A program made the translations under genes and the position numbers. DNA of 64,000 bases. Source: Ganaspis brasiliensis (taxonomy: Eukaryota; Arthropoda; Insecta; Hymenoptera; Figitidae). Of this stretch, positions 21,701-31,000 are shown piece after piece. Under the pieces are notes generated by a model. That model saw nothing but the letters and a program-made list of their open reading frames with translations. It was not told where the DNA came from and made no database searches. Every line of letters starts with the position of its first letter. Position 1 is the stretch's first letter. The stretch is from contig JAZKLR010000248.1 in assembly GCA_037103525.1 (NCBI GenBank), forward strand, positions 1,287,984 through 1,351,983. Reading direction: 5' to 3'.

Positions 21701-24700
21701 TTCTATGGAATATTCCTGCGCTCTATTATTACAAGATAAGCCTAATGAAAGTAAAAATATAACTTTTTTTATCATAATTAATGGTTAAAATGCTTTAAGT
21801 TCCCATCTCTAAATATAAACAATTTACAAACTAAAAGAATTATTTCTGAAATACATGAAATTAATAATTCGAAACATGTTGGAGAATTATTTGACTCACC
21901 TGAGTGATCAGAGGACTTTAAATGAAGCTTTAAAGAAGCTTTTTTTGCAAAAGTTTTCTTACAAGTAAAACAGGAAAACTGTTTGTGCGCAGTCTGATGA
22001 TGATCCCAAAGGACGGTTTCATTTTCGAATGTTTTCTCACATTCGAGACATTTAAAAGTATCAAAAGCTCCATTTTCATGGAGACGCTTATGAAAGTCAT
22101 ATCTCTCCTTAAGTGTAAATATTTCCTTACAAACATTACAAATAAATTTATTTTGTGCATTTAAATCGGAAATTTGTGCTTCTTTATCTGGAAGACAGTT
22201 ACTTTGGCAGTGTTTCCACAATTCCTCCTCAGTACTCAAATCTATCTTGCATTTTGCACAAGAAAATTCATCTAAACTTTGAGTTTCATGTCGCTTTAAA
22301 TGGAAAAAATGTTGTTCTTCTGTGGAAAATTCTAAAATGCATAAATTGCATTTAAAGTCTTTTTTCTCTTCTTCAAAATGTTGGTCAGTCGGTTTTCGTT
22401 GTTTTTTTGATTTACGCAATTCTAGTGTTGAGGTCCGTTTTTTCTTTGGTTTTAGACTTACTTCTTCACTCTTTACTGTATTATCAATTGACTCAATATT
22501 TAAATTTTCAATTCTCGTGCATCGCACTTCCAATTCCTTATTTAAAATAGGTTTTGATTGCTCGGTCGATTTTGATTTTATGCAAATTTCTTCGGAAACT
22601 GCAGAAATTGGTTTCGATATTTCAGCTATTGATTCCGAATTTTCGGTAATGGAGTTTGATAATTCATTAAAAGGTTCGGCAATTCCACAACTTGGAATTG
22701 ATATTTCTGTAGACAACGGAGTTGTTTCATTAAAAATATTTTCACATCCTGAATTCGAATTCGCAAATTCATTTAAAATAGTGTCAGCTTCAAAATTCAA
22801 AATTGTAATATCGTTTAAAATACTTTCTGATTCTAAATTTAAGGATATAGCTTCGTTTAAAATATTATCTAATTCTAAGTTTGTAGCATTATCGCTATTG
22901 TCTTCATTTTCAAAATTAATGAGTTCATTGTTTGGTAAAAGTGGAAAAGTTTCGTAGCAATTTGAAAATTTTAAGTCTTTCTTTATTTCAATGGATTCAT
23001 TTTCTGTTGTTTTCAAAGTTTCTTCATTTATAATTTGTGGTTCATTTTCTAAGCATCGAGTTATAAATTCGCTAAAAACGTTGATTTTTGTGCAACAGGT
23101 TTCACATATGTTAACTGGAGTGTTCCTGTTTTTTAAAATCTAAAAAAGTAAAAAGTGCTACTAATTAGTATTTAAAATTAATTTTAAAGTTATCAGTGCA
23201 GGGTGTCTAGCGAATAAATAATAAATAATAAAAATAATAAACTTAATAATAAATTTATTAAGTTACATTTTTAACTTTTTTTTTTTACAAAAAACCTATT
23301 TTTTTATGTACAAAGGTGCTTAAAAAAATTTGATTAAGTATTTTCAAAAATCCGTGTGTTTAAATTTAGATATTTTTTAGCTTAATAAGCCTTTCAAATT
23401 TTATTGAAATCCTGTGAAGGGTTCTTGAGATATCATGACGACAAAAAAGTTACTATACATACATACACACACATATACACACACGCACACACATGCATGC
23501 ATACCTCCGAACATTTGCTCAAGAATGAAAATTTATGCTTTATTGCTTTCTAGATAACAAAGCGCGCATTGATTTGAAATATTTTTTTAAATAAAATATT
23601 TTAAAATTTCAGAATCTATCTACGAATTCTCATAATTTCCTAAAATTTTCCCGGATCGCTTGACACCCCGTCATGGAAAAATGAAGGATGTACATTTGTT
23701 AGGAAGTTGATTAAATATTAAGTTAATATTTTAAATTAAACAATTTTAAATAAAAAGAAGAAAACTTACATTTATTGGGAGAAAATAAATTATTTTTTGA
23801 GCCATTTCATCCTTCTCGCTAGAAATTTCAATTGAATTAATAGCGTTAGTGCCACACAACCTACATAATTGGGCGTTTCCTAACTTTGATGGTGAATCTG
23901 TAATGGAATATCGATTACATAGCACCAAGGTAGAAGCAACATTTTCATTGCTTAGAGAAGAAACTACTACTACTATTACTAATGAATAATTAAATGTATT
24001 TACCTTTATCAACTAGCTCATTAAAATCAAAATTGTCTGATAAAGGAAATTCCATGATTTGATATTCCGCATCTTTTTTTTCTGAAATTAATTAGTTACA
24101 TTTTAGTACTCTACGATTCTATTTTTAAAATATAACTTTAAGTTCAAATATGTGTACGTTCACAGGAAAAGGGTCTATTTTAGTACAAGCCATATTCTTG
24201 ATTAAATTTCGAACACTTTAAGAAGTCCTACAGTAGCAAGGCTTTAAATTTAGGAGAATCAAAAACCTAGTTTAAAAAAAAAACGAATTTAAAATTCAAA
24301 TCTGACACTCGCTTCCATTTTAGGTAAAAAGGAGAAACAATATTAATGATTATTTTAACTCCGATAAAGTTATTTTAAACGCATGATATGATACAGGACA
24401 TTCTGCGGTATATTTTTCAACAATAAAAATTCAAAATTTTGAACCACTTTTAAAAAAATGAGAAAATAAAATTGTTAAAGTGGATCCTTTTGATACGAAC
24501 GTACATACATTGTTTTAGACAAATAATCGTTTTAAAAAACATTGTAAATCAAATAAAAAATTTAAATCATAACAATGCATGTCGGTAACTAATGTATTTT
24601 AAATAAACAATACATTTACTAAAATATAATTTAAAACATATATAAAAAATTGAGAAAATATATAAACAATCAACAACAGTTTTAACAAATTACAAGACTA

Positions 24701-26151
24701 TATGTTTACATGTTAATAAATATTTTTAAGACTGATCAAAACTGTGAACAAAAATGCTCTCACCTGATTTCAATGTTGACGTTTCTCGATTTTAAAAGAC
24801 AAAATAAATTAGTTAATCAGGGTGTCCAGTGCAATTGAAATAAAAAAAATTTGTATTCACTTTTTTATATCAAATTTTAATAATATCCTTATTTTTTAGA
24901 ATAATAATTTTTTTCAATTAAAAACATCAGGACAGTGCACACCCTATTAATAATGTTGATTTATTAGAAATATAAAAATGGTATAAGTAACGGAACTTCA
25001 ATTTTGTTGCTATAAAAAAGAGCTAAATATTAGTTATTAATAATTTATTTATTTATTTATTCAATACACGGGCTTACAAAAATTACGCCCTTTATAATTG
25101 TAAAAAACTAAAACTACCTAAAAACAAAATAATAATAACGAAATAATATTTCCAAATTTTGAAAATACTTTAAAAATAGTTTTGATTTTGTTCTTACATC
25201 AACAAAATTTAAGTTCCACCTCATGTGCCATTCTATTATTTCTAATAAATCAACATTATTTTTTTGTTTTTTAAGAGCGAGAAACTTCAACATTGAAATC
25301 AGGTGAGAGAATTTTTGTTTACAGGTTTGATCAGCCTTAAACACACCTTTTTATAAAAAATAAATAAATAATTGTGATTTTGATTATTAAAATTACAAAG
25401 AAAAGTGAAATTTAATTTGTTTAAAATGTAAAGAAATAAAAAAAAAATGTTCCTGCAGATTTCTTACCGACATATTTTTTCCCTTTAAATGATTCAACTT
25501 TTATTTTGATTAATAATGAATGAATGTCAAGATGATTTTCCTCTAATTTGAGAAGAAACTTTTCAAAAGTGTCGCTTGTCCTAAGAAAGATGTTTCCATC
25601 TTCAACTGTTACTGGGAATCTTTTTATTTCATCCCTTAAAAATACAGACAAATATTTATTCTTGTAGGATATGGTAATACAGAACTGGTATTAATTAATT
25701 AATACCTGGATTTTTTATTAATAAGTACATAAGCAAATTAATTTCTTAGTTAAATACGTTTTAATTATTGTCTCTGGAGGAGAAAATCATTTAATGCTCG
25801 TTATATGCCAATGACACGTAAATAATATTAGTAATATTAAATTTTATAAGATTTTTGCACAAATACAGCGTTTTTCGAATGTATAATTTAAATTATTAGT
25901 ATTCTCTAAATAAAAGTTTTATGTATATACATGTATGTAAAGCATATATTTAAAATAAAAAAATGAATATATATCACATAATAGAATAACATATATCGTA
26001 CACATATATATACAAGGCGGCGATCAATTTGAAGGTTAGATTTTTAATATCTGAAAGTTTTCTTAATGAATAGATGTTTTAAACTATAAATATGAACATA
26101 TGCGATTCTGATCAAGAAAATACTTCTAAATGGAGTATATAAAACTTACAT
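18774..26151 (-). CDS. ZAD-type C2H2 zinc-finger protein, six exons
   Basis: Exons (-): 26151-26150 (first two bases of the ATG), 25634-25468, 24081-24004, 23897-23770, 23139-21900, 19114-18774; 1956 bases, 651 residues, all junctions in phase with GT/AG ends. The ATG is split: exon 1 ends ..AAAAAT and exon 2 begins GGATGAA. Residues about 94-140 form an insect ZAD domain (CRLC ... CETC), used for dimerisation; an intron cuts it. A long acidic, Asn/Ser/Ile-rich stretch (about 150-350) with repeated NILNEA/SILND units follows, then a basic patch (PKKKRTS). Eight C2H2 fingers come last; finger 2 ends in Cys in place of the final His. Fingers come in pairs of one pattern (C..C...F...HxxRH, then FxCxxCE..F.NE..LWxH), so the array grew by two-finger duplication. 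The second exon lacks its own ATG; if the split start is wrong, translation could begin at the ATG at 24055. The stop overlaps a GTAAGT, so a further exon is possible. Confidence 0.8.
19886..20970. mobile_element. DNA transposon remnant with CAGGGATCACAGT ends
   Basis: CAGGGATCACAGTGGTTTCTTC-type left end (19886) and its inverted counterpart ending GTGATCCCTG (20970) are flanked by the same six bases, AAATGT (19880-19885 and 20971-20976). No transposase frame remains. It lies in the last intron of the ZAD gene and is itself interrupted by the element at 20135-20782. Confidence 0.75.
20135..20782. mobile_element. Nested foldback element of the AGGGTGTC family
   Basis: The left end GGTTGTCTGTTCAATGACGA and right end TCATTGTACAGACACCC are inverted repeats that continue inward as long imperfect arms (AAATGGTTTTTTA.. 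and ..AAAAACCATTTGA). TA dinucleotides flank both sides. It sits inside the transposon remnant at 19886-20970. Ends of the same type occur near 23201 and 24820. Confidence 0.7.
21340..21730. repeat. GAATTC-rich dispersed repeat with inverted ends
   Basis: CCACTTGACCGAAT near 21350 is echoed inverted and direct as GACCGAATTTTCAAGTGGACG near 21440. The following 21580-21730 repeats the GGTGATCTAAAAATTCTG units seen at 10270-10310. The only open frame here (21340-21534) is repeat-derived. Confidence 0.5.
23200..23668. mobile_element. TIR-like element (AGGGTGTCTAGCG ends) in a ZAD-gene intron
   Basis: GGGTGTCTAGCG at 23201 and CGCTTGACACCCC ending about 23669 are inverted. The interior contains a dispersed repeat (about 23270-23560) that recurs at about 43850-44215 and partly at 54330-54560, including a CA-rich microsatellite (CACACACATATACACACACG). 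No target duplication was resolved. Confidence 0.5.
24148..24512. mobile_element. MITE-like element, copy B of the family at 13195
   Basis: Inverted ends of about 28 bp: ATATGTGTACGTTCAC..AAAAGGG on the left and AAAGGATCC..GAACGTACATAC on the right, with a few mismatches. It lies in the intron between the second and third exons of the ZAD gene (25634-25468 and 24081-24004). No coding capacity. Confidence 0.6.
24725..25340. repeat. Inverted duplication with a small nested element
   Basis: The left arm (24725-25020) and right arm (about 25190-25340) are reverse complements. They share TGTTTTTG/ACAAAAAT, CTCTCACCTGATTTCAATGTT and AATAATGTTGATTTATTAG blocks. The left arm is split by a small element (about 24820-24945) with AGGGTGTCC and GTGCACACCCT ends. 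It lies in the same ZAD-gene intron as the element at 24148-24512. Confidence 0.6.
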
Positions 26152-26374
26152 TTTTACCCCAAGCACTTAAAAACTATTGAAAATGAAGAAGTTTGACATT
26201 TGACATTGTCAAATCCGCCTTGCGGATCATTGAACCCGAATTGAAACCAGCTGTGTTGCCAAATCAACCCGGCACAGGGATGTGCACGTAAAAGGTAAAT
26301 TACATAGGTTTTCTACGTATATTACCTACATATGTAAGGGCGCAGCCCCATGATGCCATGATGTGAGTGTGGAC

Positions 26375-26706
26375 CAGGGTTGGGTAATGACGCATCACTC
26401 GAGGTTTTTTGCGTACGTTACCAGTATGTTACATCAAGTAACATACCTGTTTTAGGTATGTATGGCCTGTTTACACCTTCGAAAAAAAAAATTTTTCGCA
26501 TTGGAGGGAAGAGGACAGACTGTGTATCTGTCCTCTTTACCCTCATGCAAAAAAAAAGTTTTTTCGAAGGTGTAAATAGGCCATTTCCCCCCCTACCGCC
26601 AAAAAAATGCATTATGAAACAAATTTGGCAAGTAACTTACCTAGGTAACATACAGTAACAATCTATGTAACTTACATACCTCTGGTATGTTACGTAAACA
26701 ACCCTG
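26375..26706. mobile_element. hAT-type MITE, copy 1, with another MITE inserted
   Basis: Ends CAGGGTTGGGTAATGACGC (26375) and ..CAACCCTG (26706) are flanked by an exact 8-bp target duplication, GTGTGGAC (26367-26374 and 26707-26714). CAGGG ends with an 8-bp duplication are the hAT signature. The interior is rich in GTAACATAC units. A 119-bp MITE (26464-26582) has landed inside; the second copy at 27539 lacks it. Confidence 0.9.
26464..26582. mobile_element. 119-bp hairpin MITE (GGCCTGTTTACACC), nested
   Basis: GGCCTGTTTACACCTTCGAA on the left pairs with TTCGAAGGTGTAAATAGGCC on the right. The centre AGAGGACAGA..TCTGTCCTCT is also inverted, so the whole element can form one long hairpin. A second copy sits at 27360-27480. 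The short frames on both strands here only reflect this palindrome. Confidence 0.9.
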
Positions 26707-26723
26707 GTGTGGACTGGCGGTAA

Positions 26724-26860
26724 AGGCCTAACGCACAGTGAATCGTAATCGCTAATCCTTAATCGTAAGAATGAGAGAAAGCAGGACAGAGATATATGTC
26801 TGTACTTCCTCTCATTCTTACGATTAAGGATTAGCGATTACGATTCATTGTGCGTTAGGC
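26724..26860. mobile_element. 137-bp MITE with inverted arms of about 50 bp and TAA duplication
   Basis: GGCCTAACGCACAGTGAATC is mirrored by GATTCATTGTGCGTTAGGC, and the arms are nearly perfect for about 50 bp (TCGTAATCGCTAATCCTTAA etc.). TAA flanks both ends (26721-26723 and 26861-26863). A 3-bp TAA/TTA duplication fits PIF/Harbinger-type elements; the assignment is inference. Confidence 0.85.
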
Positions 26861-26874
26861 TAAAGACTCCCATA

Positions 26875-27234
26875 CAGAGATGGGTAAACGTCACGTCACA
26901 GGAGTTTTCGACGTATAATACATGATATTCTACATGATGTAAAATACGTATTAAGGTACGCTCCCACTTAGTTTGTCTGTCTGCACGCGCATGCAATCGA
27001 CATGAGATAGAAGAAGACAGAAATAGAAATTTGAATGTTTTGTCTTCCTTTATCTCATGTCGATTGCATGCACATGCAGACAAACACCGAGGTGAGAGTG
27101 TGCCTTTATACGTATAAAACCATCCACTCCCTTAAAAATACATTGATGTAGAAAACTCCGGAGGTAAAATACATGGTTTTCTACATGTAGAAAATCATGT
27201 ATAATATGTCATGTATTATACTTACCCATCACTG
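26875..27234. mobile_element. hAT-type MITE (CAGAGATGGGTAA ends) carrying a nested MITE
   Basis: The left end CAGAGATGGGTAA and right end TTACCCATCACTG are inverted with one mismatch. The flanks CTCCCATA (26867-26874) and CTCCCATC (27235-27242) agree at 7 of 8 bases, as an aged 8-bp target duplication. The interior repeats ATAATACATGAT/ATCATGTATAATA units. The MITE at 26955-27105 is inserted in it. Confidence 0.8.
26955..27105. mobile_element. 151-bp nested MITE with TTA duplication
   Basis: AGGTACGCTCCCAC and GTGAGAGTGTGCCT form imperfect ends. Internal arms (GCATGCAATCGACATGAGAT and ATCTCATGTCGATTGCATGC) are perfectly inverted over 20 bp. TTA flanks both sides (26952-26954 and 27106-27108). 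Confidence 0.85.
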
Positions 27235-27252
27235 CTCCCATCTCTAATTAAT

Positions 27253-27320
27253 GGTTAGAATAAACTAATCAGATAATTGGTCACATTGGAAAGTATTTTC
27301 TGATTGGTCTATTCTTATCC
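27253..27320. repeat. Small imperfect hairpin
   Basis: GGTTAGAATAAACTAATCAG and CTGATTGGTCTATTCTTATCC are inverted with several mismatches. Possibly another very small MITE; no target duplication seen. Confidence 0.5.
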
Positions 27321-27359
27321 ACTGATACCCTAGGCCTTCGTATGAGACTTCACCCTAAG

Positions 27360-27480
27360 GGCCTGTTTACACCCCTTCGAAAAAAAAAAATCTTCGCATT
27401 GGAGAGAAGAGGACAGACTGTGTATCTGTCCTCTTTACTCTCATGCAAAAAAAAAATTTTTTCGAAGGTGTAAATAGGCC
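27360..27480. mobile_element. Second copy of the GGCCTGTTTACACC hairpin MITE
   Basis: Nearly identical to 26464-26582, including the AGAGGACAGACTGTGTATCT centre. If the ends are taken one base further out, TAA flanks both sides (CCTAAG on the left, CTTAA on the right), again suggesting a TAA-type duplication. Confidence 0.85.
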
Positions 27481-27538
27481 TTAATACATCATAACATCAC
27501 GTATAATACGCACCCATCCCTGCCTCGAGGATTAAAGT

Positions 27539-27742
27539 CAGGGTTGGGTAATGACGCGTCACTCGAGGTTTTCTGCGTATGTTACCGATATGTTACATCA
27601 AGTAACATACCTGTTTTAGGTATGTTACCCCCCCCCCAACAAAAAAATGCATTATGTCACAAATTTTGCAAGTAACTTACCTAGGTAACATACAGTAACA
27701 AACTATGTAACATACCTCTGGTATGTTACGTACACAACCCTG
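27539..27742. mobile_element. hAT-type MITE, copy 2 (uninterrupted)
   Basis: Same family as 26375-26706, flanked by an exact 8-bp duplication ATTAAAGT (27531-27538 and 27743-27750). At the place where copy 1 carries the hairpin MITE, this copy reads continuously through GGTATGTTACCCCCC, so it shows the empty-site state. Confidence 0.9.
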
Positions 27743-28031
27743 ATTAAAGTTGTGCGTAACTTCTGAACCCTGAAATCGTATTTATATTTACATATAAACA
27801 AACGTGTTTCACGTTATTCAACTTCAAACTTCAACTTCGATATTTGTGGCGTAATTATTTATTATTAAATAAATTTAGCTTTTGTTATTACAGGAGACCA
27901 TTAAGACAAAGAAGAAGATACAAAATATTGATTATTTAATACACAATAGTAGTATAATAAAAGGAATACAAAATAAAACAAATTTGTGAATTAACTAAAA
28001 ACAGTATTTTGCATACTGAAATATCGAAAAA

Positions 28032-31000
28032 ATGCAGGATCCCTCTGACTCGGTTGCTCGTCGACGGTGTTGTGTTCCTGGTTGTAATTCACAAACAATT
28101 CCTTTTAGTTTTTATAAATTTCCTCACTACAATCCAAAAAATAGTTTAATTAAAAAACCTGATGTTGTCAGTCGATGCGAAGAATGGAAAAGAAAAATTG
28201 GAATAACAATAACAACTGAGAATACAGTTGTTTGTTCTCGTCATTTTTCGGAGGATGATTATTATTTTCCAGGTATACTATGCACTGTAATTTAAAATAA
28301 TAAGAATTTTAAGTCTTATTTTGCATTAATTATTATATTGTTAATGATAAAAGTGCTTTTTTTTAGTTCTTTAATTAAAAATTCTCTAATCCATTTCAGA
28401 TAATAATTTAAAAGTTAAAAGACTCAAGCAAAATGCAGTGCCTAGTGTTAACTTAGGTTTAGAGACTGCACCTCCTAGCAAGAAAATTAAATCCGAGTTT
28501 TGTTCTGAAGATGTAAATAGATATTTATCAAAATCTGTAGTATTAAATTAAATAATTTAAAACTGTAACAATCGTTATGTTTTTTCAGAAAGAAGACGGG
28601 ACTTTTCCACATAATATTGATAATGAAAATAATATGGAATCTGAAGATGTGAAGGTTATTTTCCATAATTTACTATAATTAAAACCTAATATAGCAAAAC
28701 CCACATGTATCGGATTTCAAGAGACCGATAAAAATATCCGTTACAAGCAGAAACTCGACTTACATGAAAAAAATACTCATAAGAATCCAAGAGACTAGTA
28801 AAAATATTAGATATTAGCAGAAACCCGATATATGTGGATTTATAATATTATTGACCAAATTAATTTCAAATCAGGCAGGCTGGATATGGTCGGAACTGAA
28901 AATCAATTTTATCTCCAACAAGTTGTTTTTCAAATAATTTTAGACGACACGTATTTTTTTGTTTAGCTGAAAAATTGTTTTCGTGAAGTTATAAAGATTT
29001 TAATTTTTAAAGTCAGAACTCTGGTTTATTTAAAATTTAAGAAAAAAAACCTTATAAGTGTAATAACTTTAAATCCTATTCTTCTTTTACGTCCTGAAAG
29101 AGTTTTTAGTCCTCTTTAAAAATACATTGAAATTTTTTAAAAATGTTCTAAAATAACAAAATGGCGTCCGTTTTACTAAAAAATGTTGTATTGCAATTAC
29201 TCAAAAACCCCACAGTTTTTTTTTTTGTTGAAATTTTTTTGGAAGTTATCGTCATAGCAAAGATTATTTTCCATAAGGATTTAACTTGTGTCCGGTTTTG
29301 GTAGAAAAGAAAAAAATTATTTTTTATTTTATTCAAGGAAAATTTCATTTTTTTCAAAACATACACTACATATACAAAATTTTCTAAATAAAAGTTGTTC
29401 CTCTTCAAAAGAAATAAAAAATTTTCTCTTGATATTTTTCTCTATTTCTCGTTTTTTCAACAAATTTCGTCAAAATTCGATAGGAAGCTAATTTTCAGAA
29501 AACTTTGCAGTGTTTTTGAACGCAAATAAGCAAATAATTGTTAGAAAACGTGTAATTTATTATAATTAATTTTACCAAATTTTGAAGGATTCAAATGTAC
29601 ATTTTTCATACAATATTAGGTTAAGTTGAAATTTATTGTCAAATAATAATTATTTAACAATTAATGTTCTTTTTGTTAAATCTTGTTAAAATCTCATCCT
29701 ATTTTGACAAATTATAGCTCACCTTACTTGTTGAAATATTTTCTACAATTTTATTGGTTGTACTTTTTAAAATATTTTATTCAAAAGTTATTGAATAAAT
29801 AAAAGTTATTTCCACTAGATTCAAAGGAAAAACCTAAAATGTTAAATAATTATTATTTGAAAACAAATTTTGACCCAACCTAATTGTTTCTGAGAAATGT
29901 GAAACTTGATATTTAAAAATTTGGTGAAATTAACTTGAATACTATTTTTATTAAGCTAAAAAACGACTTCTTAATTTAAATTTTTTAATGAAAATAGTTT
30001 AAGAAAATATATATAAAAAATTCAATTAAACTAAAAATGTGATATTTTTGAAATAGAAACGCTTCTGATAAATTACACGTTTTCTAACAATTATTTGCGT
30101 TCAAAAACACTGCAAAGTTTTCTGAAAATTAGCTTTCTATCGAATTTTGACGAAATTTGTTGAAAAAACGAGAAATGGAGAAAAATATCAAGAGAAAATT
30201 TTTTATATTTTTTGAAGAGGAACAACTTTTATTTAGAAAATTTTGTATATGTCGTATATGTTTTGAAAAAAATGAAATTTTCCTTGAATAAAATAAAAAA
30301 TAATTTTTTTCTTTTCTACCAAAATCGGGCACAAGTTAAATCTTTACTATTACGACAATTTCCAAAAAAAATTTCAACCAAAAAAACCGTGGGGTTTTTG
30401 AGTAATTGCAATTCAAAATTTTTTACTAAGAGGGCCGCCATTTTGTTATTTTAAAACACTTTTAAAAAATTTTAATTGATTTTTAAAGAGGACTAACAAC
30501 TCTTTCAGGACGTAAAAGAAGATTAAGATATCCCAATTATTTAAATTTATTACACTTATAAAGTTTTTTTTCTTAAATTTTAAATAAACCAGAGTTCAGA
30601 CTTTAAAAATTAAAATCTTTACAACTTCACGAAAACAATTTTTCAGCTAAACAAAAAAATACGTGTCGTATAAAATTCTTTGAATAACAACTTTTTGGAG
30701 ATAAAATTGATTTTCAGTTCCGACCATGTTCAGCCTTCCTGATTTGAAATGATTTTGGTCTTAAAAAAATTGTATTATTCTTTCAATTAACATTTATTTT
30801 ACATTTAATGCCTTTACCATTTAATAGATTTTGAATGAACCATCAGCAGAAACTCTACGAAATGCTATAATGGATCTAACCGAACCAATTTTAATTAAAA
30901 ACATATTACGAAAATTAAACGGAGAAAATTCTTGGGAAATTTTAAATTGGGATTTAGAAACCTTGGGTGAAGTATTTGGAGACAAACCGTTGCCTTTCAG

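Noticed and set aside
22322..22957. 211-codon plus-strand frame
   Set aside because: It is antisense to the acidic Ile/Asn/Ser-rich part of the ZAD gene; the minus frame continues into zinc fingers and splices in phase.
25114..25344. 76-codon minus frame upstream of the ZAD exons, considered as an exon
   Set aside because: It lies in the arm of a local inverted duplication and has no matching splice sites or phase, while the exon at 25634-25468 joins in phase.
26380..26658. Overlapping plus and minus frames of 92 and 64 codons
   Set aside because: Both translate the palindromic MITE and its host element.
26275..27522. An outermost hAT element enclosing the MITE stack (CAGGGATG..CATCCCTG)
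   Set aside because: The ends look inverted, but the flanking eight bases (ACCCGGCA and CCTCGAGG) do not match, so there is no target duplication to support it.
29148..30454. Two nearly identical 80-86 codon frames on opposite strands
   Set aside because: They are mirror images created by the foldback arms and have Lys/Phe/Asn-rich composition typical of AT noise.
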